Assembly: GCA_965153355.1 (NCBI GenBank) | Contig: OZ231127.1 | Location: 19,096,001 to 19,160,000 of the forward strand | Direction of reading: 5' to 3' | Length of the DNA stretch: 64,000 nt | Source of the DNA: Flaccisagitta enflata | Lineage: Eukaryota > Chaetognatha > Sagittoidea > Aphragmophora | In this document: one piece after another, positions 15,688 through 38,544 of the stretch | How positions within the stretch are numbered: the first letter of the stretch is position 1 | Layout of the letters: the number at the start of each line of letters is the position of its first letter | The notes under the pieces: model-generated | Database searches by the model: none | What the model saw: only the letters and a program-made list of their open reading frames with translations | Told to the model about the DNA's origin: nothing | Program-made: the position numbers and the translations under genes

Positions 15688-16500
15688 TAGGTGGAACAAT
15701 ATCCCTCACTATATCCAAACTGAAAAATATGGAAGAGGGCTTTGTTTTTTTTACTACGCACATCACTCCTAGTTTTCCATTTAGCAAAACTAACTTAGCA
15801 AACATCCATTCTGAGTCCAACCCAAAACACTAATGCCTAACAAAATAGCTAAGGGCAAATGATTGTTACCTATGTTACCAAAATCAAACAAATCACCCGA
15901 GGGTAACATTGTTAAGAAACCATACCCTAAAAGGATAGAATCGAGGTCAAGCTTAATGCGACCGCCGGACATTCTAATCCAAGGTACTGAGTAGTGTGAT
16001 AGGTGGAACAATATCCCTCACTATATCCAAACTGAAAAATATGGAAGAGGGCCTTGTGAGCCCTCACTGACTAGTTACTACGCGCATCACTACTAGTTTT
16101 CCATTTAGCAAAACTAACTTAGCAAACATCTATTGTGAGTCCAACCCAAAACACTAATGCCTAACAAAATAGCTAAGGGTAAATGATTGTTATCTGTGTA
16201 ACCAAAATTAAACAAATCACCCGAGGGTAACATTGTTAAGAAACCATACCCATAAAGGGTAGAATCGACGTCAAGCTTAATGCGACCGCCGGACATTCTA
16301 ATCCAAGGTACTGAGTAGTATGATAGGTCCAACAATATCCCTCACTATATCCAAACTGAAAAATATGAAAGAGGGCCTTGTGACTAGTTACTACGCGCAT
16401 CACTCCTAGTTTTCCATTTAGCAAAACTGACTTAGCAAACTTCCATTCTGAGTCCAACCCAGAACACTAATGCCTAACAAAATAGCTAAGGGCAAATGAT
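15688..16500. repeat. Tandem repeat, unit about 324 bp, 2.5 copies
   Basis: Units start near gtggaacaatatccctcact and include caaatcacccgagggtaac and gcgaccgccggacattcta. A diverged single copy lies at 17094-17810, interrupted by a MITE. Confidence 0.8.
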
Positions 16501-16709
16501 TACCAATGCCAGAAGACAGCCCTGGTGACCTTCTCCAGCACTGCTCCTGCCCATACGCACGCAACTAGGGTAGCCGTGTATCCGGCCTTGTTCCTTTAAA
16601 ATGTGTTGATATAATGTTATTGTCCATAAATAAAAATAGCTCTGTTTTTGTCTTCAAGTGCCCATGTCACTATATTCGAACCCTCGCTTGGTCTTTTTGA
16701 TGTCGCTTC

Positions 16710-16868
16710 TTTTTAGTCGCGGACACGCGACTCTACACCTTGCCGTGTCGGTCGGTAGGTCGGTATGTCGGTCCGTCGGTCTGTCATATTTTTGAATTCT
16801 GAGCGGTTTTTGCATTACTGCTCCTGCCCAACCGTCCGCGACTGGATAGCCGTGTATCCGGCCTTGTT
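16710..16868 (+). mobile_element. CTTGTT-family element, GTCGCGGAC subfamily
   Basis: Head AGTCGCGGACACGCGACTCT, a ggtcggtaggtcggtatgtc tract, tail GTCCGCGACTGGATAGCCGT ending atccggccttgtt. The 10 bp arms are complementary. A tail-only fragment (GCACGCAACT type) lies at 16552-16592. Confidence 0.75.
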
Positions 16869-16938
16869 TTCATGTTATCCCCAATTTCATTACATTGTTA
16901 CCTCATCAGTCATCAGTTTACCTTTGAAAGTGCATATA

Positions 16939-17933
16939 CACTCATATGTTTGACTAAGAACCTTGTTTATAAGAACATTGAGGCTCAGATGAGGAAGAAA
17001 ATAAGAACAATCGTAAGAACATCATCAGCCTCAAATCTGAGGGAATCTAAGAACATCTGAACCTCATTCGTCGCCTCTAAGAACAATTCCTTCAATGATA
17101 TGTGGATCAATATCCCTCACTATACACTTTTTTTATTTTATAAGAGACCAGTTTATAAGAGACATGAGGCTGAGATTTGCCGAAATCTTAAGAACAAAAT
17201 AAGAGAATGCCCAGGCTGAGATTCACTTTTGGAAATTTTTTAGAAAAATTTTTTTTGAGTCTCTTGATAAAACATATGACAATCCTTAAACTTTTTTCCA
17301 AAATTTGTAAATCTTTCAGAAAAAGACTTTCTTTTTTGGTTTTGTTTGTCACATTGAACAAGATATTTCAAGTTTTATAGTAACTAACAAGTTTTCAATA
17401 TAAGATACATAGAACACTACGAAATAGTGTATTTATACATTGTTTAACATATAAATAGTGTATTTATACATTATTTTCCATATTTCACGCATTGAAAAAA
17501 TAAGAACAATTTAAGAGAATTTGAGCCTCAAAACAGCAAAAAATTTAAGAACATCCAGGCTGAGTTTAAAAATCTTGTCTCTTATAAAAAAAAAAAGTGT
17601 ACCCAAACTGAAATAGATGGAAGAGGGCCTTGCAAACCCTCACTGACTAATTGATATGCGCGCCACTCCTAAGTTTCCATAAAACACAATCTGAAAAACA
17701 TCCCATCTAATCTTGGCCAAAAGCAAACTGCTTACCAAAAGTAATCAAGGGCAATGATTGTTACCTAATTAACCAAAATTCAAGAAATCACCCGAGGGTA
17801 TGACATTTTAGCTCTGGCTGGCAATTTGAAAAATAAGAACACCGTAAGAACAATTTGAGCCTCAAATTAACTTAAAAATAAGAACACTGAGCCTCAGAAA
17901 AAAATTATATGTTCTTACAAAAACAAATGAGTG
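16939..17933. mobile_element. Outer TIR element of a related family, containing a repeat cargo and a nested MITE
   Basis: The ends are CACTCATATGTTTG and, inverted, CACTCATTTGTTTT, each followed by a taagaac block, with TA outside both. The interior is rich in taagaaca/gagcctca words shared with the 9342 and 17125 elements. It includes a 324-bp-type repeat copy (about 17094-17810) that is itself interrupted by the 17125-17599 MITE. Confidence 0.6.
17125..17599. mobile_element. TIR element (MITE) of the CACTTTTTT family, TA duplication
   Basis: 475 bp with inverted ends of the form CACTTTTTTTATTTTATAAG and its complement, flanked by TA on both sides (17123-17124 and 17600-17601). It sits in a diverged copy of the 324 bp repeat of 15.7-16.5 kb, whose intact copies show the empty site (ctcactatatccaaac). 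No ORF. Confidence 0.85.
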
Positions 17934-18202
17934 TAACCCAGCTATAACCCATATATAAATATCTAATAGAGATGACCTTACTCTGACCCATCGGTTACAT
18001 ATATTTGCTGAGTCATCTGTTAAATAGTGGATTTAGCCATGACCTAAAACTCTCCTCTTGAAAGATTATGTTTTTTTCGAACTTGCTGGTCTCTTATCTT
18101 TCTCTGTATACCTTTTGTAAGAAATCGTAATCATTCATTTCATCTCGATTGTTTTCTGACAATCCACACGCCAGTTTCTCTATTCGTTAGTTAGTCCATT
18201 CA

Positions 18203-18485
18203 TTTTTAGATGCGTCCGTCAGGAACGCATCTCTATAAGAGGGTCTGTCAGTCCGTCGGTCCGTCGGTCCGTCCGTCCGTCCGTCCGTCCGTCCGTCCGT
18301 CCGTATGTCCGTTACGCAAGTGCAAAAACCGCGTTTCTCGGCTGTTTTTGGCCACGGTGAGATCCTACACTGAAACAAATGATCAACCAACCAATATGTC
18401 CGTCCATCTGTCTCTCCATATATGTCACATGATCAATACACGCAGAGACACGGCCCGGACGCATCTTTGCCCGGTCGGGCTTGTT
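18203..18485 (+). mobile_element. CTTGTT-family element, GATGCGTCCG subfamily, with degraded copies downstream
   Basis: The head arm AGATGCGTCCG follows a T-run. The tail arm CGGACGCATCT (11 bp perfect) is followed by ttgcccggtcgggcttgtt. Degraded relatives continue: a head at 18607-18655 and a GCACGCGACT tail at 18737-18777. Confidence 0.65.
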
Positions 18486-18779
18486 CTTTTCGTTCCCGTA
18501 TCTCCATAAGAGGGTTTGTCAGGGTTCAGTCCGTCCCTCGGTATACATGTTTGTTACGTCACTTTAATCCGATACTGGATCCTCGCAGTCTCGCAGTCTT
18601 TAAGCTTATTGCGTCATCGCATCTCCTTTAGCAAGGTCCATCCGTCCGTCCATCCATCAGCTCATCCGTTTGCAAGTGCTTGTCTTATAATTATCCCTTA
18701 TAACTATCCCTGCCTGTAATACGGGCCCCAGCCCACCCGCACGCGACTTGGTTGGCCGTGTATCCGGCTTTGCTTTTTG

Positions 18780-18981
18780 TTTCGATTTGTTCGTCCCATT
18801 TCCGTCGACTTGACTCCTTGATCTTGGAATGGATAAAATTTCCTTTTTCCAAGATCTGATTTCCGAAAAAAATCCCACCTCCTTTCAATTTTAAGAAGAT
18901 TCCTCGCCCACCTTTACTTTCCCATCCTTTCTTTTTATTTCAGAACGATTATTAAAAAAAGGAATAGATGTAACTTTTAGT

Positions 18982-19041
<60 letters not shown>

Positions 19042-19716
19042 TCTGATACCTCTTGGTTTCGAATTAGATCGCTTCCAATCATAACCCACATCTATCCAAT
19101 TCACCTTGTGCCGCTTTCATCTGTCTCCATTGCTTCTAATTTGCAATGCGTCTTTATCACTCTGCTAACATTTTCAATTGTATTCTATCAAGAAGCTTCC
19201 TTAGTGTCTACCTCCCTTTCCCTTTTCCAAGACGATTTGAGCTGTATGCAGTCCCATGCTATGCGACTCGAAAGCCTTCTAGTTCGGTCCATCCGTCGGT
19301 CACGCTTTTTTGAATTTTCAAGCCTTTTGCTCTGCTTCCCCTACTCAGTGCTCAGATGCCGTAATGACCTTCTCCATCACCGGGGCTCATTTGTTTTTTC
19401 TTTCATCTCTTTTCCTTTTCTTTCCAATGATTATTTTACTTCTAGAACTAAAACTTTTACGGGCAGGAAATGTAGTTGATCGATTTTCTTCCGCGTCGTT
19501 TAACGATTCCATCATAATCGTTAAAATTAGGGAAAAGGAGTCAATTCCCTCTTCCAAAGAGTCAATTTTGGTTATGAATCAATAATGAAATGATTTAGAT
19601 ATTGAATTTTACCTATTCGATGGACTTAGCTCTGATACCAACTTTTCACCCTTGTTATCTTTCACTAATTCTATAAATCAACACTCATCCCTCCATCTTC
19701 CTTCCTTTCTTTAATT

Positions 19717-19794
<78 letters not shown>

Positions 19795-20349
19795 AATTAC
19801 CTTCCTTTGTCTCTCCCGCGTCTTTTTGACAGTCGGATCGTCACCTCGAATTAGCAAATTAATCAATATTTTGTTATTCTCGAAAAAAAATATATTTTTT
19901 TTCTTTCTTTTTCGTCAGTCAAGGTTATGACGATCGCCCCTTTCTAAAGGTCAGCGTAGACTGCGTAGTCGTATTGATCGTGTTTTGCACAGTGTTTTTT
20001 TTTTTTTTCAAGTTAAGGGGTATGAAAATAATTGAAGTATTCTGTTTAAACTTACCCCCATCTTCTTTCAATTTCTTCTTCCACCAGAATGGCCATGGCA
20101 GAAAATTCACATCGCTAGTCAAAAATGTAAAAAAAAAAAAGAAAATGAGCAAAGTACGCATGTTTCTAATCCACACTTTATTCACTCATGAAGAGAAACT
20201 GAAGTAAAGACTGAATAGAACCAAAATGCAAACGAGACGGCAAGATCATCATTATGATAATGTTTTTGTCGTTGATACTATCATTACAAATATCTACGCT
20301 AAAGGCTTTGAAGTAAATAGTCAAGTAATTCCGATGCCACGATGACGTG
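18780..20349. other. Upstream region of the EGF-ligand gene; no gene seen
   Basis: Besides two CT microsatellites the sequence is AT-rich with short shadow frames. It may hold the promoter and 5' exons of the EGF-ligand gene, but no core motif stands out. Confidence 0.4.
18985..19038. repeat. (CT)n microsatellite
   Basis: About 27 units; another (CT)n lies at 19722-19793. Confidence 0.95.
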
Positions 20350-25473
<5,124 letters not shown>

Positions 25474-25499
25474 AGATTCAAGATAGACCAAAGAAAACC

Positions 25500-25790
25500 G
25501 CTTCATACGACGAAAGAACTTCCGCTCGTCCAAGTGGCGTGGCGCCAACTTCCGCTGCGTCCGCTCGGCCAAGTGGCGTGGCGCCAGCTTCCGCTTCGTC
25601 TGCTCGGCCAAGTGGCGTAGCGCAAACTTCCGCTTCGTCCGCTCGGCCAAGAGACGTGGCGCCATGTTCCGCTTTGTCCGCTCGGCCAAGTGGCGTGGCG
25701 CCAACCTCCGCTTCGTCCGCTCGGCCAAGTGGCGTGGCGCTAACTTCCGCTTCGTCCGTTCGGCCAAGTGGCGTGGCGCCAACAACGGAA
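25500..25790. repeat. Minisatellite of about 48 bp units just after the EGF-ligand stop
   Basis: Six units carrying gctcggccaagtggcgtgg, cgccaacttccgcttcgtcc and minor variants. The array begins near the end of the coding sequence and is probably 3' UTR or flanking. Confidence 0.85.
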
Positions 25791-26052
25791 GAAAGGACGA
25801 ACTTCTAATCATCCCTAAAAATCAATGACACCCCCCTCCCCTTCTAATCCTTGAGGCCCAACGCTCCTTAACGCCCCCACGGGTCCAAAACACACATACA
25901 CACCCACACGCACAAATGATGAAAGGAAGAAAATTAAGAAAGAAAACAAAAAAGAAAGAAGAAAAAACATGAAAGATTGAAAAGAATATCTAAATTTATG
26001 GCTTGTAGTTGGGGACACAAGGGAACAGACACGGGCAAAGATAGGGAGGAGC

Positions 26053-26641
<589 letters not shown>

Positions 26642-27074
26642 GAAAAGCAGGTGGTCGACGGCGGTCGTTTTACACGCGTATGAATCTAGTAAAGCCGTAA
26701 ATTTCGCGTCCTTGTCATTTTCGTTCTACCTTTTCTGTCATTTCTTGTCATTTTTGTCATTTTTGTGCCTCCGCAAAACCGAGAGTTACAAATAGAGAAA
26801 GACTTAAAAAGAGAATGCTGAAATGAAACCTTAGACTTGTCATACCTTCCAAGAGATTGCCCCCAACCCCCAACATTCCATCCCCGCTTACTGTTATTTG
26901 TTTATTCGATACATTGATATGTCAATCGTCTCAAGTGACATAGCGTTCATTTAATACGTAAGTAACTCGCGCCATATGTATAATATCTTTTCCTGCATCT
27001 GCTCCTTAGGTATATTGTGCGTGTTTGACTCACTACGATGGAAATTGACAGATGTTGATGTGGAAGCTAGTAAA

Positions 27075-27273
27075 AGAAATGATGATGATGATGATGATGA
27101 TAATGGTGATGATGTTGATGATTATGATGATGATGATGTTGATGATGATCTTGATGATGTTGATGGTGATAATGATGATGATGATGATGATAATGATGAT
27201 GGTGATATTGATGTTGATGATGATGATGATGGTGATAATGATGATGATGTTGATGATGATGATGCTGGTGATA

Positions 27274-27308
<35 letters not shown>

Positions 27309-27348
27309 AATGATGTTGATGATGATGATGCCGGTGATAATGATGATA

Positions 27349-27425
<77 letters not shown>

Positions 27426-27450
27426 GATGATGATGCTGGTGCTGATGATG

Positions 27451-27482
<32 letters not shown>

Positions 27483-27488
27483 GATGAT
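27075..27488. repeat. (GAT)n microsatellite
   Basis: About 410 bp of gatgat with interspersed gtt and ggt variants, giving shadow poly-Asp and poly-Met frames. Confidence 0.95.
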
Positions 27489-28108
27489 AATTCTTTCCTC
27501 CCTATGCTCCCATCATGACCATAATTATGCCATTCTTCAATCGTGGAAATTCGACTTCTTTAGTTTAAACTCGAGGGATTTGAATGATGAGGCAGCACCT
27601 TCCTCTCTCTATTCCCCAATTTCCGCTTTCTCATTCAGTCTTTCTTCCAGCCTCTGATTTTTGTCTTTTGCCATTACTTTCTTTTGAAAATTTATCTTTT
27701 CATTTCATCATATCTCTCTTTCACTCTCTCTTGCTCTCTTTCTTACTTTTGACTTAGTTAATCAACTTTTCCTTTCTTTTCTTTTTTTTCTTTTTTTTTT
27801 TTTTTTTTTGGCTACATTTTTAGAGAAAATAATATCATCAGCAAAAAATATCCTTCTCTATGCCGAGGCCCAAGCCAAGGGTGACCTTTAAAAGTTTACC
27901 AGAGGTCAATATCATCAATCTTTTTTCCTTAACCTCCATGAATTTTCGAGGGGAAAATGAAAAAGACATGACTTCATTTCTTTCTTTGCACTTCTGTTTG
28001 ATATCTTTTTTTTTTCTTTCGTCTGCAACATTCATTTACTGTACCATGATTCTGTGTACATGTGTCTGTCTCCGACTGTTTGTTTGTCTGTCAGTCGATT
28101 TATTGCCG

Positions 28109-28157
<49 letters not shown>

Positions 28158-28690
28158 GATGGCCAAGAGACACGCAACTTTCCAGGCCTGAAGGGAGGAG
28201 GGGGAGGAGGAGGCGGCTGCGGTATGGTCCATGGAGCAGGTTGGGTGCAGCCACTGTGGTTTCGTCTTGGTGAGCATGCAATCAACAGCGCGAGGCCGAG
28301 GAAGAGGAGGAGGAGGTGGTAGAAACCAATGGTCGGGGAAAAGTGATGACCTCAGGACTTAAATCTTATGATTTATGAGAAACAAAAAAATATCTCTCTA
28401 TTCTCTCTTTTATGTTCTATGTATCCGTAGTCAAGTTCAAGGAGAAAATGGCTGGGAGAATAGTCTGGATTTTTTTCTTCTCTTCTCTGTCTTTTTTTCT
28501 CTTTGTTTAGAGCCTACTCAGCAATATTCAGATTCTTTTTGCTTTCTTATGTTATGCCATTGATTTTTCGCGTCCGTTGTCTATTTTTCTCCCCCTTCGG
28601 GCAATACATTCGGGGCCGGTCTTTGCGTGACAGTTTTGTTGCTTTTAAAAATGTTGCCCACGGCAATTTTTTTCCCTCGGACCGGAATTT

Positions 28691-30575
28691 TTTTTAAGTC
28701 GCGTGCACGCGACTCTATGACCCGCTCTGTCGGTCGGTCCTTCCGTCGGTCCGTCGGTCGGTAACTCTGCTTTTTTTTGTCATTCTATGTCATTTTAAGT
28801 CAATTTAAGTCATTTCAAGTCATTTTAAATCATTTTAAGTCATTTCTAATCATATTACATCATTTTTGTCATTTTTTGTCATTGTTGTCATTTTTGTCCT
28901 TGTTTGTTATTTTTTGTCTTGATAGGTCATCTTAAGTCATTTTAAGTCAGTTTAAGTCATTTTGAGTCATCTTGGGTCATTTTAGGTCATTTTAAGTCAT
29001 ATTAACATTTTTTTGTCATTTTTTGTCATTTTTTCATATTTTGTCATAGTAGGTTATTTTAAGTTATTCATAGTCATATTTAGGCATATTAAGTCATTTC
29101 TGATTTTGAAACTGGTGGGTTTCGAAACCTGAATCGAAAGTGGTTTCAAGGTAAGGCAAGGCTTCAATTGAAACTGGTGGGTTTCAAAGCCTGAATTGAA
29201 AGTGGTGGGTTTCATGGTTTGAATTGAAATTGGTGGGTTTCAAGGCTTGAATTGAAGCTGGTGGGTTTCAAAGCTTAAATTGAATGTGATTGGTTTCAAG
29301 GCTTGAATTGAAACTGGAGGCTTTCAAGGCTTAAAATGAAATTGATGGATTTAAAGATTTAAACGAAACTGTAGTGTTTGGAGTCTTGAATTGAAACTCT
29401 TGGGTTCCAAGGGGGTGGTTTCATGACAGATCACCCAAACCCCAAAATAATAGAATTTGCTCTTTTTTGGTGTAGGTTTTTGGGAGATATTCAAACTCGG
29501 ATTTTTTCGACCCATACTTTGTTTTAGGGGTTTGAAATTTTGCCTCACCCCCAGAACTTTGAATAGCTATATTTCAGCTATTTTTTATAGTAAAAGGACC
29601 TTGGTGTCAATCTTCTTGATTAACCAAAGAATTATTGAAAAATTTGAACCAAAAACATTTTGGGTTTTTACTCCTAGGTGTACCCCAGGGTACCTAGTAC
29701 GTAGAAATTTTGAAAAAAAAAGTTGGAAAAATATTCTACTATGTTTGTAGTTTCATATTCGAGAATAAAAAAAATGGTACCTCTGCACCTTTATACCAAA
29801 AAAACAAAACAAAAATAAGTGGTAACGCCCATTTTTCAGTATTTTCACTTAAATCGATGGTTTTTGGAAAAATGCTCAAAAATAAGCCTTACCACTCTTT
29901 TTTTTTTTTTTTTTTTGTATTAAGGTGCTGAGGTTCCATTTTTTTTATTCTTGAATATAAAACTACAAACATAGAAGAATATTTTTCTTACTTTTTTTTG
30001 CAAAGCTTTTACGTACTAGGTACCCTGGGGTACCCCGGGGTACTACCCCTAGGGGTAAAAACCCCCAAAATGATTCTATTTGGTTCAAATTTTTTTCCTA
30101 ATAGATTCTTTGGGTTAATGCATGAAGATTGACACCAAGATTTTCCTTTTACTATAAAAAATGGCTGAGATATCGCTATTTAAACTTCTGGGGGTACTCA
30201 GGGGGCCCAAAATTTTGAACCCCCCTAAAACCCAAAATATGGGTCCGAAAGCGAAAATCTTCGGGATTCTTGAATATCTCCCCAAGGGCTACCTTTACAC
30301 CAAAAAAGAGCAAATTCTATTTTTTTAGGGTTTTCAGTTTGGGTGATCTGTCATGAAACCACCCAAGGCTAGAATTAAGACTGGAGGGTTTCAAAGCTTA
30401 AATTACAAGAGCTTAAATTACAAGAGCTTAAATTAAGAGAGCTTAAATTGAAAGTGAGGGGGTTTCACGGCTTGAACTGAGACTGGTGGGTTTAAAGGCT
30501 TTAATTGAAACTGATGGAGTCAGGTCAATCAAACTATTTATGTCCCGCACGCGACTTATAAATGTTGGCCTTGTT
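28691..30575 (+). mobile_element. Long CTTGTT-family element with minisatellite and foldback cargo
   Basis: The head AGTCGCGTGCACGCGACT follows a T-run at 28691. The tail GCACGCGACTTATAAATGTT runs to ggccttgtt at 30575. After the head come the ggtcggtcc tract, a gtcattttaa minisatellite (28770-29100), a gaattgaaactggtgggtt minisatellite (29105-29409 and 30366-30525) and the 0.95 kb foldback. The head/tail assignment rests on complementarity and on a matching tail in the 40953-43190 element. Confidence 0.5.
29410..30366. mobile_element. Long foldback (near-palindromic) element
   Basis: Arms of about 380-450 bp face each other: gggtggtttcatgacagatc at 29410 and its complement ending at 30366. 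Matching internal blocks include gacaccaa, ctactatgtttgtagt and ggtaccctgggg around the cores. The loop is about 100 bp (29790-29915). It interrupts a gaattgaaactggtgggtt minisatellite, with aagg on each side. Confidence 0.75.
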
Positions 30576-30987
30576 TTCTCTCTTCTTGAATATACATTGC
30601 ATATCGTTCCCGAGTCTATATTTCGTAATAATCGTTTTCCCATTCCATGGTCCGTGCACGTAAACGTCAGACAATGGGAAACCACCGGCTTATATTTAGC
30701 CCAGTGCTGGCCCCCGGGGCGAGGAACTACGTCAGAAAATGACCCTGAGGGTTTTTTTTTTCTATCTCTCTCTCTCTCTCTTTTACTTTGCCGTGCGTTC
30801 TTTCCAAAATCTCATTTTTTTACTTTCCTTATTCCTCGTGTTTATCTTGCTCTTTTCTTTCTGTTTGTCTTTCTCTTTTCATTATTTTTTGCTTTTTTCG
30901 TTTCACGTTCCTCCTTTTGTTCTATTTTTCCTTTTCTCTGTCTCATTCTCTCGTTCTTTCTCTGTCCGTCTCTTTCTCTGTGTGTGT

Positions 30988-31047
<60 letters not shown>

Positions 31048-31499
31048 ACATATCCACTTTTTCCCTCTACTGCCTCATATCCCCCCCCCACCACCGACCT
31101 CCTCTCTTTGCCCCACCCCTCTTTCCTCCCTCGGCTTATCCAACTCTAATTTAGTTACAACCACCATCGAAAATTTGTATTGTAATGACTTAATATGAAT
31201 CTTTTGTCGTGATAATAATTGATAATATCAACGTTGAGGGTGTGGCGCTGTGATAAATGATTTGATTGTACGCGCACTTGAATGCAATTACAATACTTAA
31301 AAGTTCTATCATTGCTTTTATTGTTATGCAGTAACAATCAGCAAGTAGACTAATAAATCTTTCACTTAGTTTTCCAATTGTTGCGAAAGGTTGAAAGTTG
31401 CAAAACGAACAGTGGCCAATATAGGGACAAAGCATTTTTTGTTCTCACTTTAAAAAATTATCGTTACAAACCCACGAAGACGCTCAAATGTAAATGAAC

Positions 31500-31740
31500 C
31501 AGACCCTATACAAAATCCTATGATAGGTCGGCATGATATTTTCAACTCCTAAACCATTTGCAGTTACAGTTGTAACGGATTCCAAGGGACCAAGAAATCT
31601 TATCTGTTACAGGCGGATTTCTGTTAATAATGCCAACATAAGAAATAAAAGAAAATGATATGAAGGGACCAAGGTTTCATATCCATTATAGGCGGAATTT
31701 TTTTACTTTTGGGTCCGTTATAGCGGGATGTTACTGTATT
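31500..31740. repeat. Fragment of a dispersed repeat with 'ttatagcgggatgttactgt' end
   Basis: Contains two diverged copies of gggaccaagaaatcttat/ttacaggcggatttc and ends gtccgttatagcgggatgtt, as do many DNA-transposon tips. It abuts the stop of the histidine-rich gene. Confidence 0.35.
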
Positions 31741-36028
<4,288 letters not shown>

Positions 36029-36719
36029 GTTCGAAGAGAAACAGATGGGAGGAGATTTGTCTCGTTAATGAGAATGGATTAAGAATATCATAAAAAAAAT
36101 GATCGTGGCAACTAAGAAGGTGGAGAGGCCGACGAGGAAGAAGAAAAAAAAATGAATGACATATACCTGGGAAACTGTTAAAAGTGAGAAAAAAAACGGT
36201 CGAAGGAAGATTGAGGTTCGGGTCACACCCAGGCTGAAATTGACGAAAAAACATTTTCACCAATTGAGTAAAGAAGGACAAATTTCTCCCCACAATCTAG
36301 CAACAATTATGGATGAAAAAACAAACAAATTTGTTAGGCAAAAATTATTTATTTTAAAAAAATCAGAATCCCGTTGTATAATGTTGAATATGCTAGTTAC
36401 TAAGAGTAAGATTGGAAAATTCAAATATGTATCTTGTAATAAGTATCACTTTCTTAGCCCAAGGCGAGGTGTGCGAGTTGCTTCAAGCGAGTGGCTACCG
36501 ACTTACCGTTGATGATGTGCCAAATTAGGGCCTCTTCTGTCTTGACCCTCGAAGAACCTGCTTCCGTTCGATGTATCGTTGGCACCTGTAAGTTGCATGT
36601 ATGTATTCTTGGCACCTGTTAGTCTGGCTGATGCTCAAGGAGCCAAGATACTTTTTCTGTAGATAATTTAAGCCTATCAACCCGATGGGAAAAGTTATTG
36701 ATATTTGGGAGAAAAAAAG

Positions 36720-36840
36720 ATGAGAGAAAAATAAAGATGGCCAATAAGGTGCGCGGTGTGGATCGTTATACGTTTACGTTACCGACCACCAGACCGACGG
36801 ACACAGCCAGTTATAGAGGTGCTTTGGCACGTCTAAAAAA
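36720..36840 (-). mobile_element. GGTGCGAC-subfamily element
   Basis: Same layout as 4381-4500, with the ataactggctgtgtccgtcg core conserved and head and tail diverged. Confidence 0.6.
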
Positions 36841-37075
36841 ACATTGCAAAAGATTCGTAACTATCAAAATGAAAGACTATAACATCGCGCTTCCGCGCTT
36901 GTCATGTCTAAATCTAATTGATAAATTCAGTAACTGTAAGAGTTCATGTAAAAATGAAAACAAAAGAGCTGGTTCAAAGTTTGAGGGTCGAATATGAAAC
37001 CACGACATCTAGCACGTTGAAAGCAAGCTTCTTTTTTTTTCCTTTCCTCTCTTTAGAGAATGATGAAGTTGTTCC

Positions 37076-37208
<133 letters not shown>

Positions 37209-37778
37209 GTGGCGTTTCCGCGTGCTGCACGCTTCGACGCGCGCGCGTTCCTCAGCAGACGATTTTTTCCACCTCACAATCACGTGACCCTCCTGGAACT
37301 CGACGTCCCGCTGGTCATCGTCGTCGTCGCTATCGTCGTCTTCGTCGTCGTCAACCTCGATCGTCGTCGCTGGGATGTCAAGTTTTAGAGGTCAGCGTTA
37401 CAACTGTCGTTCTCATCGTCATCGTTGCCAATACAGTGGTTGTCGTCATGGCTATACCAATCATCATCATCATCATCATCGTCATCATCATCGTCATCAT
37501 CATCATCGTTTTCGTCGTCGTCATCGTCACCAAAACGGAAATGGAAATTGGAAAAACCTTTTTCACGGGAGAGGAAAAAAAAAGAAATAAGAGGAGAGAA
37601 AATGGCGAATGCGTTTTGTACGAAAAATTCTCCATAACGCTTATACACATCTACACAACGTGTCAGAGAAAATTCAACAGTAACTAAGATTTAGAACATG
37701 GTGAGTCCTTCCTATGGATTCTCATTCTCATTTTTGGTTGTTGCCTTTTTTGACGATACAGCTTTTACACGCCACGGG

Positions 37779-38384
37779 GGAGGCTTTCGTAGGTCAAGAA
37801 AAATTCTCGGTCATAATAGCGAGTGGTTTGGGCCTCAGGAAGGTTTATTATATCACTTCATACCAAATCAAAAATTTTTTTTCTTCAAATTTTTTGTAAA
37901 ATGCCGTAAAATGCTTTAAAAAGCCATAAAATTGGCATTTTTGACAGTTTTTTTAGTCCAAAGTTGCCGCTTTGCTCAAAAAAATAGGCAAACAATGATT
38001 ATCTCGCACTGAGACACATTCATGCATAAATACAGGCCAACCCGTCATCATTTAGTAACATTTTGTGCAGTAGAATGCCGTAAAAAGCCATAAAAATAAC
38101 ATTTTTGACATTTTTTTTATCCAAAACCGCCGCTATGGTATAAAGATGGGCAAACGATGATAATCTGGCTCTAAGACACCTTCATGCCTAAATACACGCC
38201 AACCCGTCATCATTTAGTGTCATTTTATGCCATTTTTACGTCTTTTTACAGCATTTTACGGCATTTTAAAAAAATTGAAGTAAAAAAATTTTTGTTTTGA
38301 TATAAAGTGATAAAGTAAAGCTTCCTGAGGCCCAAACCACTCACCATTATGACCGAAAATTTTTCTTGACCTATGAAGGCCAAT
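37779..38384. repeat. Foldback element with an internal direct repeat
   Basis: Inverted arms of about 140 bp (from aggtcaagaaaaattctcgg at 37791 and its complement up to 38373) flank two direct copies of a block ending ccaacccgtcatcatttag (37988-38055 and 38150-38217). Confidence 0.65.
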
Positions 38385-38544
38385 ATGGCAACCAGCCCTC
38401 TTAAGAATGGTGTAGCGGGTAGCACCGCTACTCGGAAGGGAAGAGGGCATGTCAGGAGGAGGGAGAAGAAGTTGAAGAAGAAGAAGATGAAGAAGAAGAA
38501 GAAGAAGAAGAAGAAGAAGAAGAAGAAGAAGAAGAAGAAGAAGG

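Noticed and set aside
26976-27518. Acidic poly-Asp protein of 180 codons
   Set aside because: (GAT)n microsatellite; the poly-Met frame is equally open and there is no supporting exon structure.
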